From Ferrimonas balearica (GTDB taxonomy: Bacteria; Pseudomonadota; Gammaproteobacteria; Enterobacterales; Shewanellaceae): a stretch of 64,000 bases of DNA. The stretch spans positions 62,001 through 126,000 of the forward strand of contig NZ_JAHVHV010000005.1 of NCBI RefSeq assembly GCF_019802085.1. Direction: 5' to 3'. The notes beneath the pieces were generated by a model. The model was not told the origin of the DNA and made no database searches. It saw only the letters and a program-made list of their open reading frames with translations. This document shows, in pieces, positions 38,111-45,823 of the stretch. The number at the start of each line of letters is the position of its first letter. Within the stretch, counting starts at the first letter, position 1. Made by a program: the position numbers and the translations under genes.

Positions 38111-39663
38111 GCGTCACCTCCAATGGCACGCAGTACCGCCTGCGCCTTGTTGCGGGTTTCGTCGGCTTCCGCCTGGGGATCGGAGTCGTACACCACCCCG
38201 GCGCCGGCCTGAACGTGGGCCACACCCTCTGCCACCAGGGCGGAGCGGATGACGATGCAGGTGTCCATGTCGCCGCGACCGTTAAGGTAGCCCACGGCCC
38301 CGCCGTAACTGCCGCGACGCTCGCCCTCGGCCTGGCGCAGCAGTTGGGCGGCCTTGACCTTGGGGGCGCCGGTAAGGGTGCCCATGTTCATGCAGGCCTG
38401 GTAGGCGTGCAGGGCGTCCAGGTCATCCCGCAGTTGGCCGGTGACCCGGGAGACCAGGTGCATCACGTGGCTGTAGCGGTCCACCTTTAAAAGATCCGCC
38501 ACCTTGCGGGTGCCGGGCTGGCTGATCCGGGCCACGTCATTGCGGGCCAGGTCCACCAGCATCAGGTGCTCCGACAGCTCCTTCTGGTCCTGGCGCAGGC
38601 CGAGCTCGATGCGGCTGTCCAGATCGTGGTCGATGCTGCCGTCCGCCTTCTTGCCCCGCTTGCGGGTGCCGGCGATGGGGTAGATCTCCACCTGGTTGGT
38701 GAGCCGGTCGTACTTCAGGGCGCTCTCCGGCGAGGCGCCGAACAGGGTAAAGCCCTCCGCCTGCATAAAGAACATGTAGGGGCTGGGGTTCAGGGTACGC
38801 AGCCGGCCGTAGGCGGCCAGGGGGGAGGGGCAGGGCAGGGAGAAGCGGCGGGCGGGCACCACCTGGAAGATGTCACCGGCGCGCACGTGCTCCTTAAGAT
38901 CCTCCACCACGGCACGAAACTCGGCGTCGCTCTGGTTGACGCTCACCGGGTGGGCCTGGGGGGTCTCCACCGGCAGTGGCGCCAGGGGCTGCTCCAGGCG
39001 GTTGACCAGGGCGCCGAGGCGCTGTCGCTTGTCGTTGGCCACCTCGTCGGCGCGCTCGCCGCCGAACACCGAGCCGATCAGTCGCGCGGTGCGGTTCTGG
39101 TGATCCAGCACCAGGGCGGTCTCCGACAGGTAGAACAGGTAATCGGGACAGGTGTTGGCGCCGTCCTTCACCGCCGGCAGGGGCTCGACGCTGGCCACCA
39201 GATCGAAGGCAAAGCTGCCCACCAGCAGCACCGATTCCGCCAGCGCGTCGTCGGAGCGGATCGACTGCTGGACGGTGCGCAGCACGGTCAGGGGGGAGGG
39301 GGCCTTAAGGCGGCTGTCCTCGTCCAGTCCCGCCGGCAGAGTGGGCAGGGTAACGGTCAGGGACCGCTCGGCCGATTCGGGGGCAAACTCCGCCAGCTGC
39401 TCGGCCAGGTAGGGCAGCAGGTGCTCACCGTTGACCGACAGGGCGGTCAGGGTGACGGTGCGGCCGGTGCAGCGCAGCGACAGGGCGGCGTCCACCAGCA
39501 GCAGGCTTTTTAGTCCCGCCTTGGAGTCGATCTCCGCCGACTCCAGCAGCAGGGTGTGGGGACGCTGGCCACACAGGGCCTGGAACACCTGGGCCGGCTC
39601 GCTGTGGTAGCGGGCCGCGGTGGTCAGGGTGCGGGCCTGGCCCGCGGACAATGGCACATTCAC
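38107..39663 (-). CDS. trpE: Anthranilate synthase component I
   Basis: A 518-residue chorismate-binding enzyme starting with GTG at 39663, which overlaps the DAHP synthase stop (GTGA). [11 protein letters not shown] near residue 37 is the tryptophan feedback site, and the C-terminal block contains [47 protein letters not shown] and [10 protein letters not shown]. It catalyses the first committed step of tryptophan synthesis. Confidence 0.98.
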   Translation of the reverse strand: MNVPLSAGQARTLTTAARYHSEPAQVFQALCGQRPHTLLLESAEIDSKAGLKSLLLVDAALSLRCTGRTVTLTALSVNGEHLLPYLAEQLAEFAPESAERSLTVTLPTLPAGLDEDSRLKAPSPLTVLRTVQQSIRSDDALAESVLLVGSFAFDLVASVEPLPAVKDGANTCPDYLFYLSETALVLDHQNRTARLIGSVFGGERADEVANDKRQRLGALVNRLEQPLAPLPVETPQAHPVSVNQSDAEFRAVVEDLKEHVRAGDIFQVVPARRFSLPCPSPLAAYGRLRTLNPSPYMFFMQAEGFTLFGASPESALKYDRLTNQVEIYPIAGTRKRGKKADGSIDHDLDSRIELGLRQDQKELSEHLMLVDLARNDVARISQPGTRKVADLLKVDRYSHVMHLVSRVTGQLRDDLDALHAYQACMNMGTLTGAPKVKAAQLLRQAEGERRGSYGGAVGYLNGRGDMDTCIVIRSALVAEGVAHVQAGAGVVYDSDPQAEADETRNKAQAVLRAIGGDA

Positions 39664-40673
39664 AGTTGTTTTCCTGCCGCTTCGACAAAGGGACGCAGGC
39701 CGGTCATCAGATCGGCAAACTGCTCGGCGTTGAGCGCCTGGTGACCGTCGGAGAGGGCCTCCGCCGGCTTCATGTGGGCCTCAACGATGATGCCGTCCGC
39801 TCCCACCGCCGCACTGGCGTAAGAGAGGGGGGCGATCAGCTCCCGCACACCGGTGCCGTGGCTGGGATCCACCAGCACCGGAAGATGGGTCTTGCGCTTA
39901 AGATAGGCCACGGCGTTCAAGTCCAGGGTGTTGCGGGTGGCGGTTTCGAAGGTGCGGATCCCGCGCTCGCACAGGATAACATTGGGGTTGCCCGCATTGA
40001 CGATGTACTCGGCGGCGAGCAAAAGCTCCTCGATGGTGGCGCTCATGCCCCGCTTGAGCAGCACCGGCAGCCCCAGTTTGCCCACCGCTTCGAGCAGGCG
40101 GAAGTTTTGCATGTTGCGGGCGCCGATCTGCAGGCAGTCCACGTACTGGGCCATCAGCTCGGCGTCGGCGGCGTCCACCACCTCGGAGACCGTGGGCAGG
40201 CCAGTCTCAGCGTTGGCCTCCTTAAGCAGCTTGAGGCCCTCCTCTCCCAGGCCCTGGAAGCTGTAGGGGCTGGTGCGTGGCTTGAAGGCGCCGCCGCGCA
40301 GGGCGGTGACCCCGTGACCGCGGACCATCTCGGCCACACTCAGCAGCTGCTCCCGGCTCTCCACGCCGCAGGGGCCGGCGATCACCGTGAAGCGGCCACC
40401 CCCCACCACCTGGTTGCCCAGCATCACATGACTGTCCACCGGGTTGAGCTCCCGGGAGACCAGCTTGTACTTGGAGAGGATGGGCTTGATCTCATCCACC
40501 CGGGGGTCGCTGTCCAGGCGCAGGGACTGCAGCACCCGCTCGTCGCCGATGGCGCCCAGTACGGTGCGCTCCACCCCGGGCATGTAGAGGGGCTTCAGGC
40601 CGGTGGACTCGATTTTGTGGACCAGTTCCTTGGCGTCCTGTTCGCTGACGCCGGGCTTCAAGATGATGATCAT
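39660..40673 (-). CDS. aroF: 3-deoxy-7-phosphoheptulonate synthase, type I-beta
   Basis: A DAHP synthase of 337 residues, condensing PEP and erythrose 4-phosphate. The ATG at 40673 gives the I-beta N-terminus MIIILKPGVSEQDAKELV, an FL regulatory domain of about 70 residues like that of Thermotoga maritima. The catalytic barrel shows IAGPCGVESREQ, FKPRTSPYSFQG, LQIGARNMQNF, LLKRGM and VDPSHGTG. The type and place are unusual: enteric DAHP synthases are type I-alpha and are encoded outside trp. It lies directly after the trp attenuator and overlaps trpE. Confidence 0.93.
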   Translation of the reverse strand: MIIILKPGVSEQDAKELVHKIESTGLKPLYMPGVERTVLGAIGDERVLQSLRLDSDPRVDEIKPILSKYKLVSRELNPVDSHVMLGNQVVGGGRFTVIAGPCGVESREQLLSVAEMVRGHGVTALRGGAFKPRTSPYSFQGLGEEGLKLLKEANAETGLPTVSEVVDAADAELMAQYVDCLQIGARNMQNFRLLEAVGKLGLPVLLKRGMSATIEELLLAAEYIVNAGNPNVILCERGIRTFETATRNTLDLNAVAYLKRKTHLPVLVDPSHGTGVRELIAPLSYASAAVGADGIIVEAHMKPAEALSDGHQALNAEQFADLMTGLRPFVEAAGKQL

Positions 40674-40695
40674 GTTCGTTTTTCCCCAAGACATG

Positions 40696-40731
40696 AAAAA
40701 ACCCGCTTTCGTTGGGTCGAAAGCGGGTTTT
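40696..40731 (-). terminator. trp operon attenuator terminator
   Basis: On the minus strand CCCGCTTTCG, a six-base loop and CGAAAGCGGG are followed by TTTTTT. An upstream AGCGGG (just after the leader stop) is complementary to CCCGCT and would form the antiterminator. Confidence 0.93.
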
Positions 40732-40774
40732 GAAAATTTGGTTTTTTCTCTAGGTACAGCTGTTTGCACCCCCG

Positions 40775-40828
40775 CTATGTTTGGGAGCGCCACCACCATG
40801 CAATGTGCTGAGCGGAACGGTGTGTCAT
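40775..40828 (-). CDS. trpL: trp operon leader peptide
   Basis: ATG at 40828 to TAG at 40775 encodes MTHRSAQHIAWWWRSQT, 17 residues with three consecutive Trp codons (residues 11-13). Ribosome stalling at these codons when tryptophan is scarce would free the antiterminator and let transcription reach aroF and trpEGDCBA. An AGGT ribosome-binding site lies upstream. Confidence 0.95.
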   Translation of the reverse strand: MTHRSAQHIAWWWRSQT

Positions 40829-40874
40829 GCTGTAAACCTGTACCTGTAAGTTGACGTTTTGACTTTACAGCGCA

Positions 40875-40904
40875 AGGCTACCGAGTCGGGCCCCGGGGTG
40901 TCAA
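40875..40904 (-). promoter_or_regulatory. Putative trp promoter
   Basis: A perfect -35 TTGACA (40899-40904), an 18-base spacer and a weak -10 TAGCCT (40875-40880) before trpL. No TrpR operator palindrome was recognised. Confidence 0.45.
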
Positions 40905-40974
40905 GGGCGAATTTTGCACCACCGGACATTCGCTTGCCGGTGCAGTACAATGGCCCCCTGAATCCGGGAGCCCC

Positions 40975-41802
40975 ATGAAAATCGATCTTCACTGTCACAC
41001 CCGTGCCTCCGACGGCACTTTGACCCCCACCGAACTGGTGCAGCGGGCCGCGCTGCAGCAGGTGGCCATCCTGGCCATCACCGACCACGACACCACCGAT
41101 GGCCTGGCGGAGGCCCGCAGCGAGGCGGACCGTCAGGGGATCCAGCTGGTCAACGGCGTGGAGATCTCCACCCGCTGGCACAGCTTCGAGATCCACGTGG
41201 TCGGGCTGGGGTTTGACCCCGAGTCGGACGCACTGAGCACGCTGCTGGCCCAGCAACAGGCCAGCCGGGAAGCTCGCGCCCGGGCCATCGGTGACAAGCT
41301 GGCCAAGCGGGGCATTGAGGACGCTTACGCCCGAGCGAAGGCGCTCTGCGGAACGGGCACCCTGGGACGGGGCCACTTTGCCCGGCTGCTGGTGGAGCAG
41401 GGTCTGGTGCGCCACACCCAGGCGGCGTTCGACAAGTACCTGGGCAAGGGGCAGAGCGCCTACGTCGCCACCCCCTGGTGCACTATTGCTGAGGCGGTGG
41501 CCGCCATTCACCGGGCCGGCGGTGTTTCCGTTCTGGCCCACCCAGGGAAATATTCGCTTTCCAACAAGTGGTTGCGTAAATTATTGGGAAGCTTTGTGGA
41601 AGCGGACGGGATGGCGATGGAAGCCCTGGGCTGCCAGCAATCGCCGGATCAGCGCCGCTTCCTGCTGAGCCTGGCCGAGGAGCACCAGCTGCTGATCTCC
41701 GCCGGCTCCGATTTTCACCAGCCCGGTCGCTGGATTGAGCTGGGGCGCGGACTGCAGCGCCCCGAGCAGACCGGGGTCTGGCATCACTTCGGTTGGACCT
41801 GA
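40975..41802 (+). CDS. rnm: PHP-domain 5'-3' exoribonuclease RNase AM
   Basis: A 275-residue PHP phosphoesterase. The metal ligands are visible in IDLHCHTRASDGTLTP, AITDHDTTDGL, NGVEIST, VLAHPGKY and the C-terminal SAGSDFHQPG. The Escherichia coli homologue (YciV) trims 5' ends of rRNAs and hydrolyses pAp. It diverges from the trp operon, as in enteric bacteria, and leads the rnm-yciO pair. Confidence 0.95.
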   Translation: MKIDLHCHTRASDGTLTPTELVQRAALQQVAILAITDHDTTDGLAEARSEADRQGIQLVNGVEISTRWHSFEIHVVGLGFDPESDALSTLLAQQQASREARARAIGDKLAKRGIEDAYARAKALCGTGTLGRGHFARLLVEQGLVRHTQAAFDKYLGKGQSAYVATPWCTIAEAVAAIHRAGGVSVLAHPGKYSLSNKWLRKLLGSFVEADGMAMEALGCQQSPDQRRFLLSLAEEHQLLISAGSDFHQPGRWIELGRGLQRPEQTGVWHHFGWT

Positions 41803-41810
41803 GGACACAG

Positions 41811-42431
41811 ATGAGCCAGTTTTTCTACCTGCACCCGGAGACCCCCCAGTCCCGACTGATCAACCAGGCGGTGGCGATGATCCACAAAGGCGGCGTCATA
41901 GTCTATCCCACCGATTCCGGCTACGCCCTGGGCTGCCACATCGGTGACAAGTCGGCCCTGGAGCGGATCTGCCGCATCCGACGGTTGGATGAGCGGCACA
42001 ACTTCACCCTGATGTGCCGCGACCTGTCCGAGCTGTCGCTCTACGCCCGGGTGGACAACGCCGCCTTTCGGTTGCTCAAGAACAACACCCCCGGCCCCTA
42101 CACCTTTATCTTCAAGGGCACCAAAGAGGTGCCGCGTCGGCTGCTGAACGCCAAGCGCAAGACCATCGGCATCCGGGTGCCGCAGAACAACATCGCCCTG
42201 GCGCTGCTCGAAGCGCTGGGGGAGCCGCTGATGTCCACCTCGCTGATCCTCCCCGGGGAGACTCTGGCGGAGTCGGACCCGGACGAGATCCGCGACAAAC
42301 TGGAGCACCAGGTGGATCTCATCCTCCACGGCGGATACCTGGGGGAGAGCCCCACCACGGTGGTGGATTTCTCCGAGGGTGACGGTGAGGTGCTGCGGGT
42401 GGGCGGCGGCGATCCCACTCCCTTTGAATAA
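41811..42431 (+). CDS. yciO: YciO, Sua5/YrdC-family protein
   Basis: A 206-residue protein equal in length to Escherichia coli YciO. GGVIVYPTDSGYALGC is the ATP/threonine-site motif of the family; PGPYTFIFKGTKEVPRRL and KTIGIRVPQNN continue the fold. Related TsaC makes threonylcarbamoyl-AMP; YciO has a related but non-essential and less defined activity. The ATG at 41811 follows GAGGA; eight bases separate it from rnm. Confidence 0.95.
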   Translation: MSQFFYLHPETPQSRLINQAVAMIHKGGVIVYPTDSGYALGCHIGDKSALERICRIRRLDERHNFTLMCRDLSELSLYARVDNAAFRLLKNNTPGPYTFIFKGTKEVPRRLLNAKRKTIGIRVPQNNIALALLEALGEPLMSTSLILPGETLAESDPDEIRDKLEHQVDLILHGGYLGESPTTVVDFSEGDGEVLRVGGGDPTPFE

Positions 42432-42434
42432 GCC

Positions 42435-42463
42435 CTGACATTGCAAGGACGGCCCCCTATAAT
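42435..42463 (+). promoter_or_regulatory. Promoter of scpA-scpB-rluB
   Basis: CTGACA (42435-42440), a 17-base spacer and a perfect TATAAT (42458-42463), only some 22 bases before the scpA ATG. Confidence 0.75.
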
Positions 42464-42484
42464 GTCGCGTTTTTGTCCGGGAAG

Positions 42485-43288
42485 ATGATGGACCCCTCGC
42501 CCCAGATCCAACAGCCGCTGCCCCTGGCGGTGGTGCGTGGCGAACCGGTGCTGCAGCTGCCGGCGGATCTCTTCATCCCCCCGGAAGCGCTGGAAGTGTT
42601 CCTGGAGGCGTTTGAGGGGCCGCTGGATCTGCTGCTCTACCTCATCCGCAAGCAGAAGCTCGACATCCTGGATCTGCCGGTGGTCACCATCACCCGCCAG
42701 TACATGGACTACATCGGCCTGATGGAGACCATGAAGTTCGAGCTGGCGGCGGAGTACCTGGTGATGGCCGCCACGCTGGCGGAGATCAAATCCCGACTGC
42801 TGCTGCCCCGCCAGCAGGAGGAGGGCGAGGAGGAGGAGGATCCCCGGGCGCTGCTGATCAAGCAGCTTCAGGCCTACGAGGTGATCAAACACGCCGCCAG
42901 CGAGCTGGACGAACGCCCCCGGGAGGAGCGCGACATCTGGCGGGCCCGGGCGCAGAGGGCCGCCGAACTGGTGCCCGTGGTGGTGCCGCCGGAGGTGGAA
43001 CTGGATGAGCTGATCCTCGCCCTGCGCGGGGTGTTGCAGCGCTCGGAGTTTTTCGAGCATCACCACATCGAGCGGGAGGTGCTCTCCACCCGGGAGCGGA
43101 TGAGCCGCATCCTGGAAATGCTGAGCCCGGAGGCGTTTACCCCCTTCGATGCCCTGTTCACCCCCGAAGAGGGGCGGGCCGGGGTGGTGGTCAGTTTCCT
43201 GGCGATCCTGGAGCTGACCAAGGAACAGTTGATTGAACTTCAGCAGGCGGCCCCGGGCAGCCAGATCCATGTGAGGGCGAGGGCGTGA
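42485..43288 (+). CDS. scpA: Segregation and condensation protein A
   Basis: About 267 residues, a kleisin that bridges SMC heads for chromosome compaction. EVFLEAFEGPLDLLLYLIRKQKLDILDLPVVTITRQYMDYI is the SMC-neck-binding N-terminus, an acidic loop (EEEGEEEED-type) follows, and the C-terminus is a winged helix. The start is at the double ATG 42485/42488; the promoter leaves a very short leader. In a gammaproteobacterium with MukBEF-type lineage relatives the presence of ScpAB is normal for this gene order. Confidence 0.95.
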   Translation: MMDPSPQIQQPLPLAVVRGEPVLQLPADLFIPPEALEVFLEAFEGPLDLLLYLIRKQKLDILDLPVVTITRQYMDYIGLMETMKFELAAEYLVMAATLAEIKSRLLLPRQQEEGEEEEDPRALLIKQLQAYEVIKHAASELDERPREERDIWRARAQRAAELVPVVVPPEVELDELILALRGVLQRSEFFEHHHIEREVLSTRERMSRILEMLSPEAFTPFDALFTPEEGRAGVVVSFLAILELTKEQLIELQQAAPGSQIHVRARA

Positions 43289-43869
43289 GCCGGGTCAGTG
43301 ACGAACAACTCAAGCAGATCATCGAAGCGGCGCTTTTCGTGGCCGACGCCCCCTTAAGCGCCAAGGGCCTCAAGGAGACGGTGCTGTCGGAGTTTGCGGT
43401 CTCCACCGGCCGCATCAACGAGATGCTGGATGAACTGGAGCTGGATTACCGCCCCCGGGGGATCCAGCTGGTCCGGGTCGGTGGCGGCTACCGCTTCCAG
43501 ACCCTGGAGAGCCTGAGCCCCTTCCTCGGCCACTTGTGGCAGGAGCGGGCGCCCCGGTACTCCCGGGCCCTGTTGGAGACCCTGGCGCTCATCGCCTATC
43601 GCCAGCCGGTCACCCGGGGGCAGATCGAGAAGGTGCGCGGGGTGTCGGTGAGTGCCAACATCATGCGCACCCTGCAGGACCGGGGATGGATCAAGGTGGT
43701 GGGTCATAAGGAGGTGCCGGGACGGCCCGCCCTCTATGCGACCACCGACACGTTTTTGCACTACTTTTGTTTGGACAGCCTGGCCAGTCTGCCGCCGCTG
43801 GACGAGGAGGGCGCCCTGGATGCCCTGCTCAGCGCCGGCCAGATTGAGGCTGAGCCACACGTACATTAA
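43285..43869 (+). CDS. scpB: Segregation and condensation protein B
   Basis: A 194-residue double winged-helix protein that joins ScpA and SMC. IIEAALFVADAPLS, LVRVGGGYRFQT, ALLETLALIAYRQPVTRGQIEKVRGV and GRPALYATTDTFLHYF are family signatures. The start is GTG within the scpA stop (GTGA). Confidence 0.96.
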   Translation: MSRVSDEQLKQIIEAALFVADAPLSAKGLKETVLSEFAVSTGRINEMLDELELDYRPRGIQLVRVGGGYRFQTLESLSPFLGHLWQERAPRYSRALLETLALIAYRQPVTRGQIEKVRGVSVSANIMRTLQDRGWIKVVGHKEVPGRPALYATTDTFLHYFCLDSLASLPPLDEEGALDALLSAGQIEAEPHVH

Positions 43870-43880
43870 AGAAGACCTGA

Positions 43881-44753
43881 ATGAGCGAAAAATTGCAGAA
43901 AGTATTGGCCCGAGCAGGCCATGGCTCCCGTCGTGAGATCGAGGCCATGATTGCCGCCGGGCGCGTCAGCGTCGATGGCCACGTGGCCAAACTGGGTGAC
44001 CGGGTCGACGGCAACGCGGACATCAAGGTCCGCATCGATGGCCACTCGGTCTCCCTCAAGGCGGAAGAGGAGGTGATCTGCCGGGTGCTGGCTTACTACA
44101 AGCCCGAGGGGGAGCTGTGCTCCCGCTCCGATCCCCAGGGGCGGCCCACGGTGTTTGACCGCCTGCCCCGGGTTCGCGACAGCCGCTGGGTGGCGGTGGG
44201 CCGACTGGACATCAACACCTCCGGTCTTCTGCTGTTCACCACCGACGGGGAGCTGGCCAACCGGCTGATGCACCCCTCCAAAGAGGTGGAGCGGGAGTAC
44301 GCCATCCGGGTGTTTGGCGAAGTCAGCGAGGGGATGCTGAAGAACCTGCGCACCGGCGTGCAGCTGGAAGACGGCATGGCCAAGTTCAAGCGTCTGGTCC
44401 CCGCCGGTGGTGAAGGGCTCAACACCTGGTACCACGGGGTGCTGAGTGAGGGGCGCAACCGTGAAGTGCGCCGCCTGTGGGAGAGCCAGGAGGTGCAGGT
44501 CAGCCGCCTGATGCGGATCCGTTACGGCGACATCACCCTGCCCAAGGGCCTGCCCCGGGGGGGCTGGATTGAGCTGCCCCTGGAGCAGGTGAACTACCTG
44601 CGGGAGCTGGTGGAGTTGCCGCGGGAAACCCGCACCCTGCTGGCCCAGGACAAACTGGGGGCTCGCCGCCAGAAGTCCCTGAAAACCAGTAAGATCCGCC
44701 GCGCGGTCAGCAAGCACCGCAGCCGTCCCCAGCAGAAGGGGCCGCGCAAGTAA
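43881..44753 (+). CDS. rluB: 23S rRNA pseudouridine(2605) synthase
   Basis: A 290-residue RsuA-family pseudouridine synthase. An N-terminal S4 domain ([31 protein letters not shown]) is followed by the catalytic motif [17 protein letters not shown], with the nucleophilic Asp, and by [12 protein letters not shown]. The basic C-terminal tail ([14 protein letters not shown]) is typical. Third gene after scpAB, 11 bases from scpB. Confidence 0.95.
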   Translation: MSEKLQKVLARAGHGSRREIEAMIAAGRVSVDGHVAKLGDRVDGNADIKVRIDGHSVSLKAEEEVICRVLAYYKPEGELCSRSDPQGRPTVFDRLPRVRDSRWVAVGRLDINTSGLLLFTTDGELANRLMHPSKEVEREYAIRVFGEVSEGMLKNLRTGVQLEDGMAKFKRLVPAGGEGLNTWYHGVLSEGRNREVRRLWESQEVQVSRLMRIRYGDITLPKGLPRGGWIELPLEQVNYLRELVELPRETRTLLAQDKLGARRQKSLKTSKIRRAVSKHRSRPQQKGPRK

Positions 44754-44770
44754 GTCGGCTTTAGGACGCA

Positions 44771-44798
44771 AAAAGGGCACCCCAGGGTGCCCTTTTTT
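44771..44798. terminator. Bidirectional terminator between rluB and yciK
   Basis: GGGCACC, CCAG, GGTGCCC with A4 and T6 flanks. Confidence 0.9.
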
Positions 44799-44813
44799 GA
44801 TCGTGGGACGGGA

Positions 44814-45560
44814 TCAGCGCTTGGGCTGGGCGTCCAGGCTCTGGCCGTTGACCTCCAGGCTGTCGTCGCCCATCAGGTAGAGGTAGGTGGGCATCAGATC
44901 CGTGGGGGTACGCAGGGACTGGGGATCCTCCGCCGGGAAGGCGGTAGCGCGCATGCCGGTGCGGGTGGCGCCGGGGTTGATGCAGTTGGCCCGGACACTG
45001 GAGCCGCTGAGCTCGTCCGCCAGGGTTTCCATCATGCCCTCGGTGGCAAACTTGGAGATGGCGTAGGCCCCCCAGAAGGCGCGGCCCTTGCGACCCACCC
45101 CGGAGGAGGTGAAGACGATGGAGCCGGAGGGGGCCTTTTTCAGCACCGGCAGCAGTGCCTTGGTCAGCAGGAACTGGGCGGTAACGTTCACCTGCATTAC
45201 CTCGTCGAACATCGCTTTGCCAAGCTGTTCGAAGGGGGAGAGGGCGCCGAGCACCGCGGCGTTGTGCAACAGGCCGTCCAGACGACCGAACTGCTGCTCG
45301 ATGGTTTCCGCCAGGTCCTGGTAGTTCTGCTCGGTGGCGCCCATGGCGTCCAGGGGCACGATGGCCGGCTCCGGGCCACCGGCGGCCACGATGGCGTCGT
45401 AGACCGCTTCGAGTTTCTTAACGGTGCGCCCCAACAGGATGACGGTGGCCCCGTGGGCGGCGTACTGCTGGGCCGCTTCCCGGCCGATGCCGTCGCCGGC
45501 GCCGGTCACCAGGATGACTTTGTTCTGAAGAAGATCCGATTTCGCTGAATATTCCAACAT
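44814..45560 (-). CDS. yciK: Short-chain dehydrogenase YciK
   Basis: A 248-residue SDR. VILVTGAGDGIGREAA is the nucleotide-binding TGxxxGIG motif, HNAAVLG the NAG-type motif, and the catalytic set is Ser in FTSSGVGRKG, then YAISK. INPGATRTGMRA and the C-terminal SLDAQP match YciK. The start at 45560 is preferred by family alignment; a GTG at 45584 is an alternative. The substrate is unknown. Confidence 0.92.
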   Translation of the reverse strand: MLEYSAKSDLLQNKVILVTGAGDGIGREAAQQYAAHGATVILLGRTVKKLEAVYDAIVAAGGPEPAIVPLDAMGATEQNYQDLAETIEQQFGRLDGLLHNAAVLGALSPFEQLGKAMFDEVMQVNVTAQFLLTKALLPVLKKAPSGSIVFTSSGVGRKGRAFWGAYAISKFATEGMMETLADELSGSSVRANCINPGATRTGMRATAFPAEDPQSLRTPTDLMPTYLYLMGDDSLEVNGQSLDAQPKR

Positions 45561-45823
45561 GCTGTGACTCAATTCAAACGCCACAAGCCCCGGTGTGCGG
45601 GGGTTGCCGCAAAGTTAAACTGTTGTTTTAAACAAATGGTTGTTCGTCGTCGTTTGTTGTGCTGCGGCAAGGTTGCAAAAGTGTAGCTAACCATAGGATT
45701 TTGCGTTACTTTGGCTAGTGTTGCCCGGTGTCGGAGGTGTGATCCTGCCCGACATTGCAGGCCCACATTGTGACCAAAAGTGGTCCGGAAGACAAAATAA
45801 AAGCAAAGGAATGGGGAGAGCCA

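Noticed and set aside
40674-40799. Longer start for the DAHP synthase
   Set aside because: The extension runs through the attenuator hairpin and part of the trpL region in another frame; the type I-beta family begins at MIIILKPG.
40829-40874. TrpR operator in the trp promoter region
   Set aside because: No CTAG-centred ACTAGTT-type palindrome was found; only attenuation is supported.
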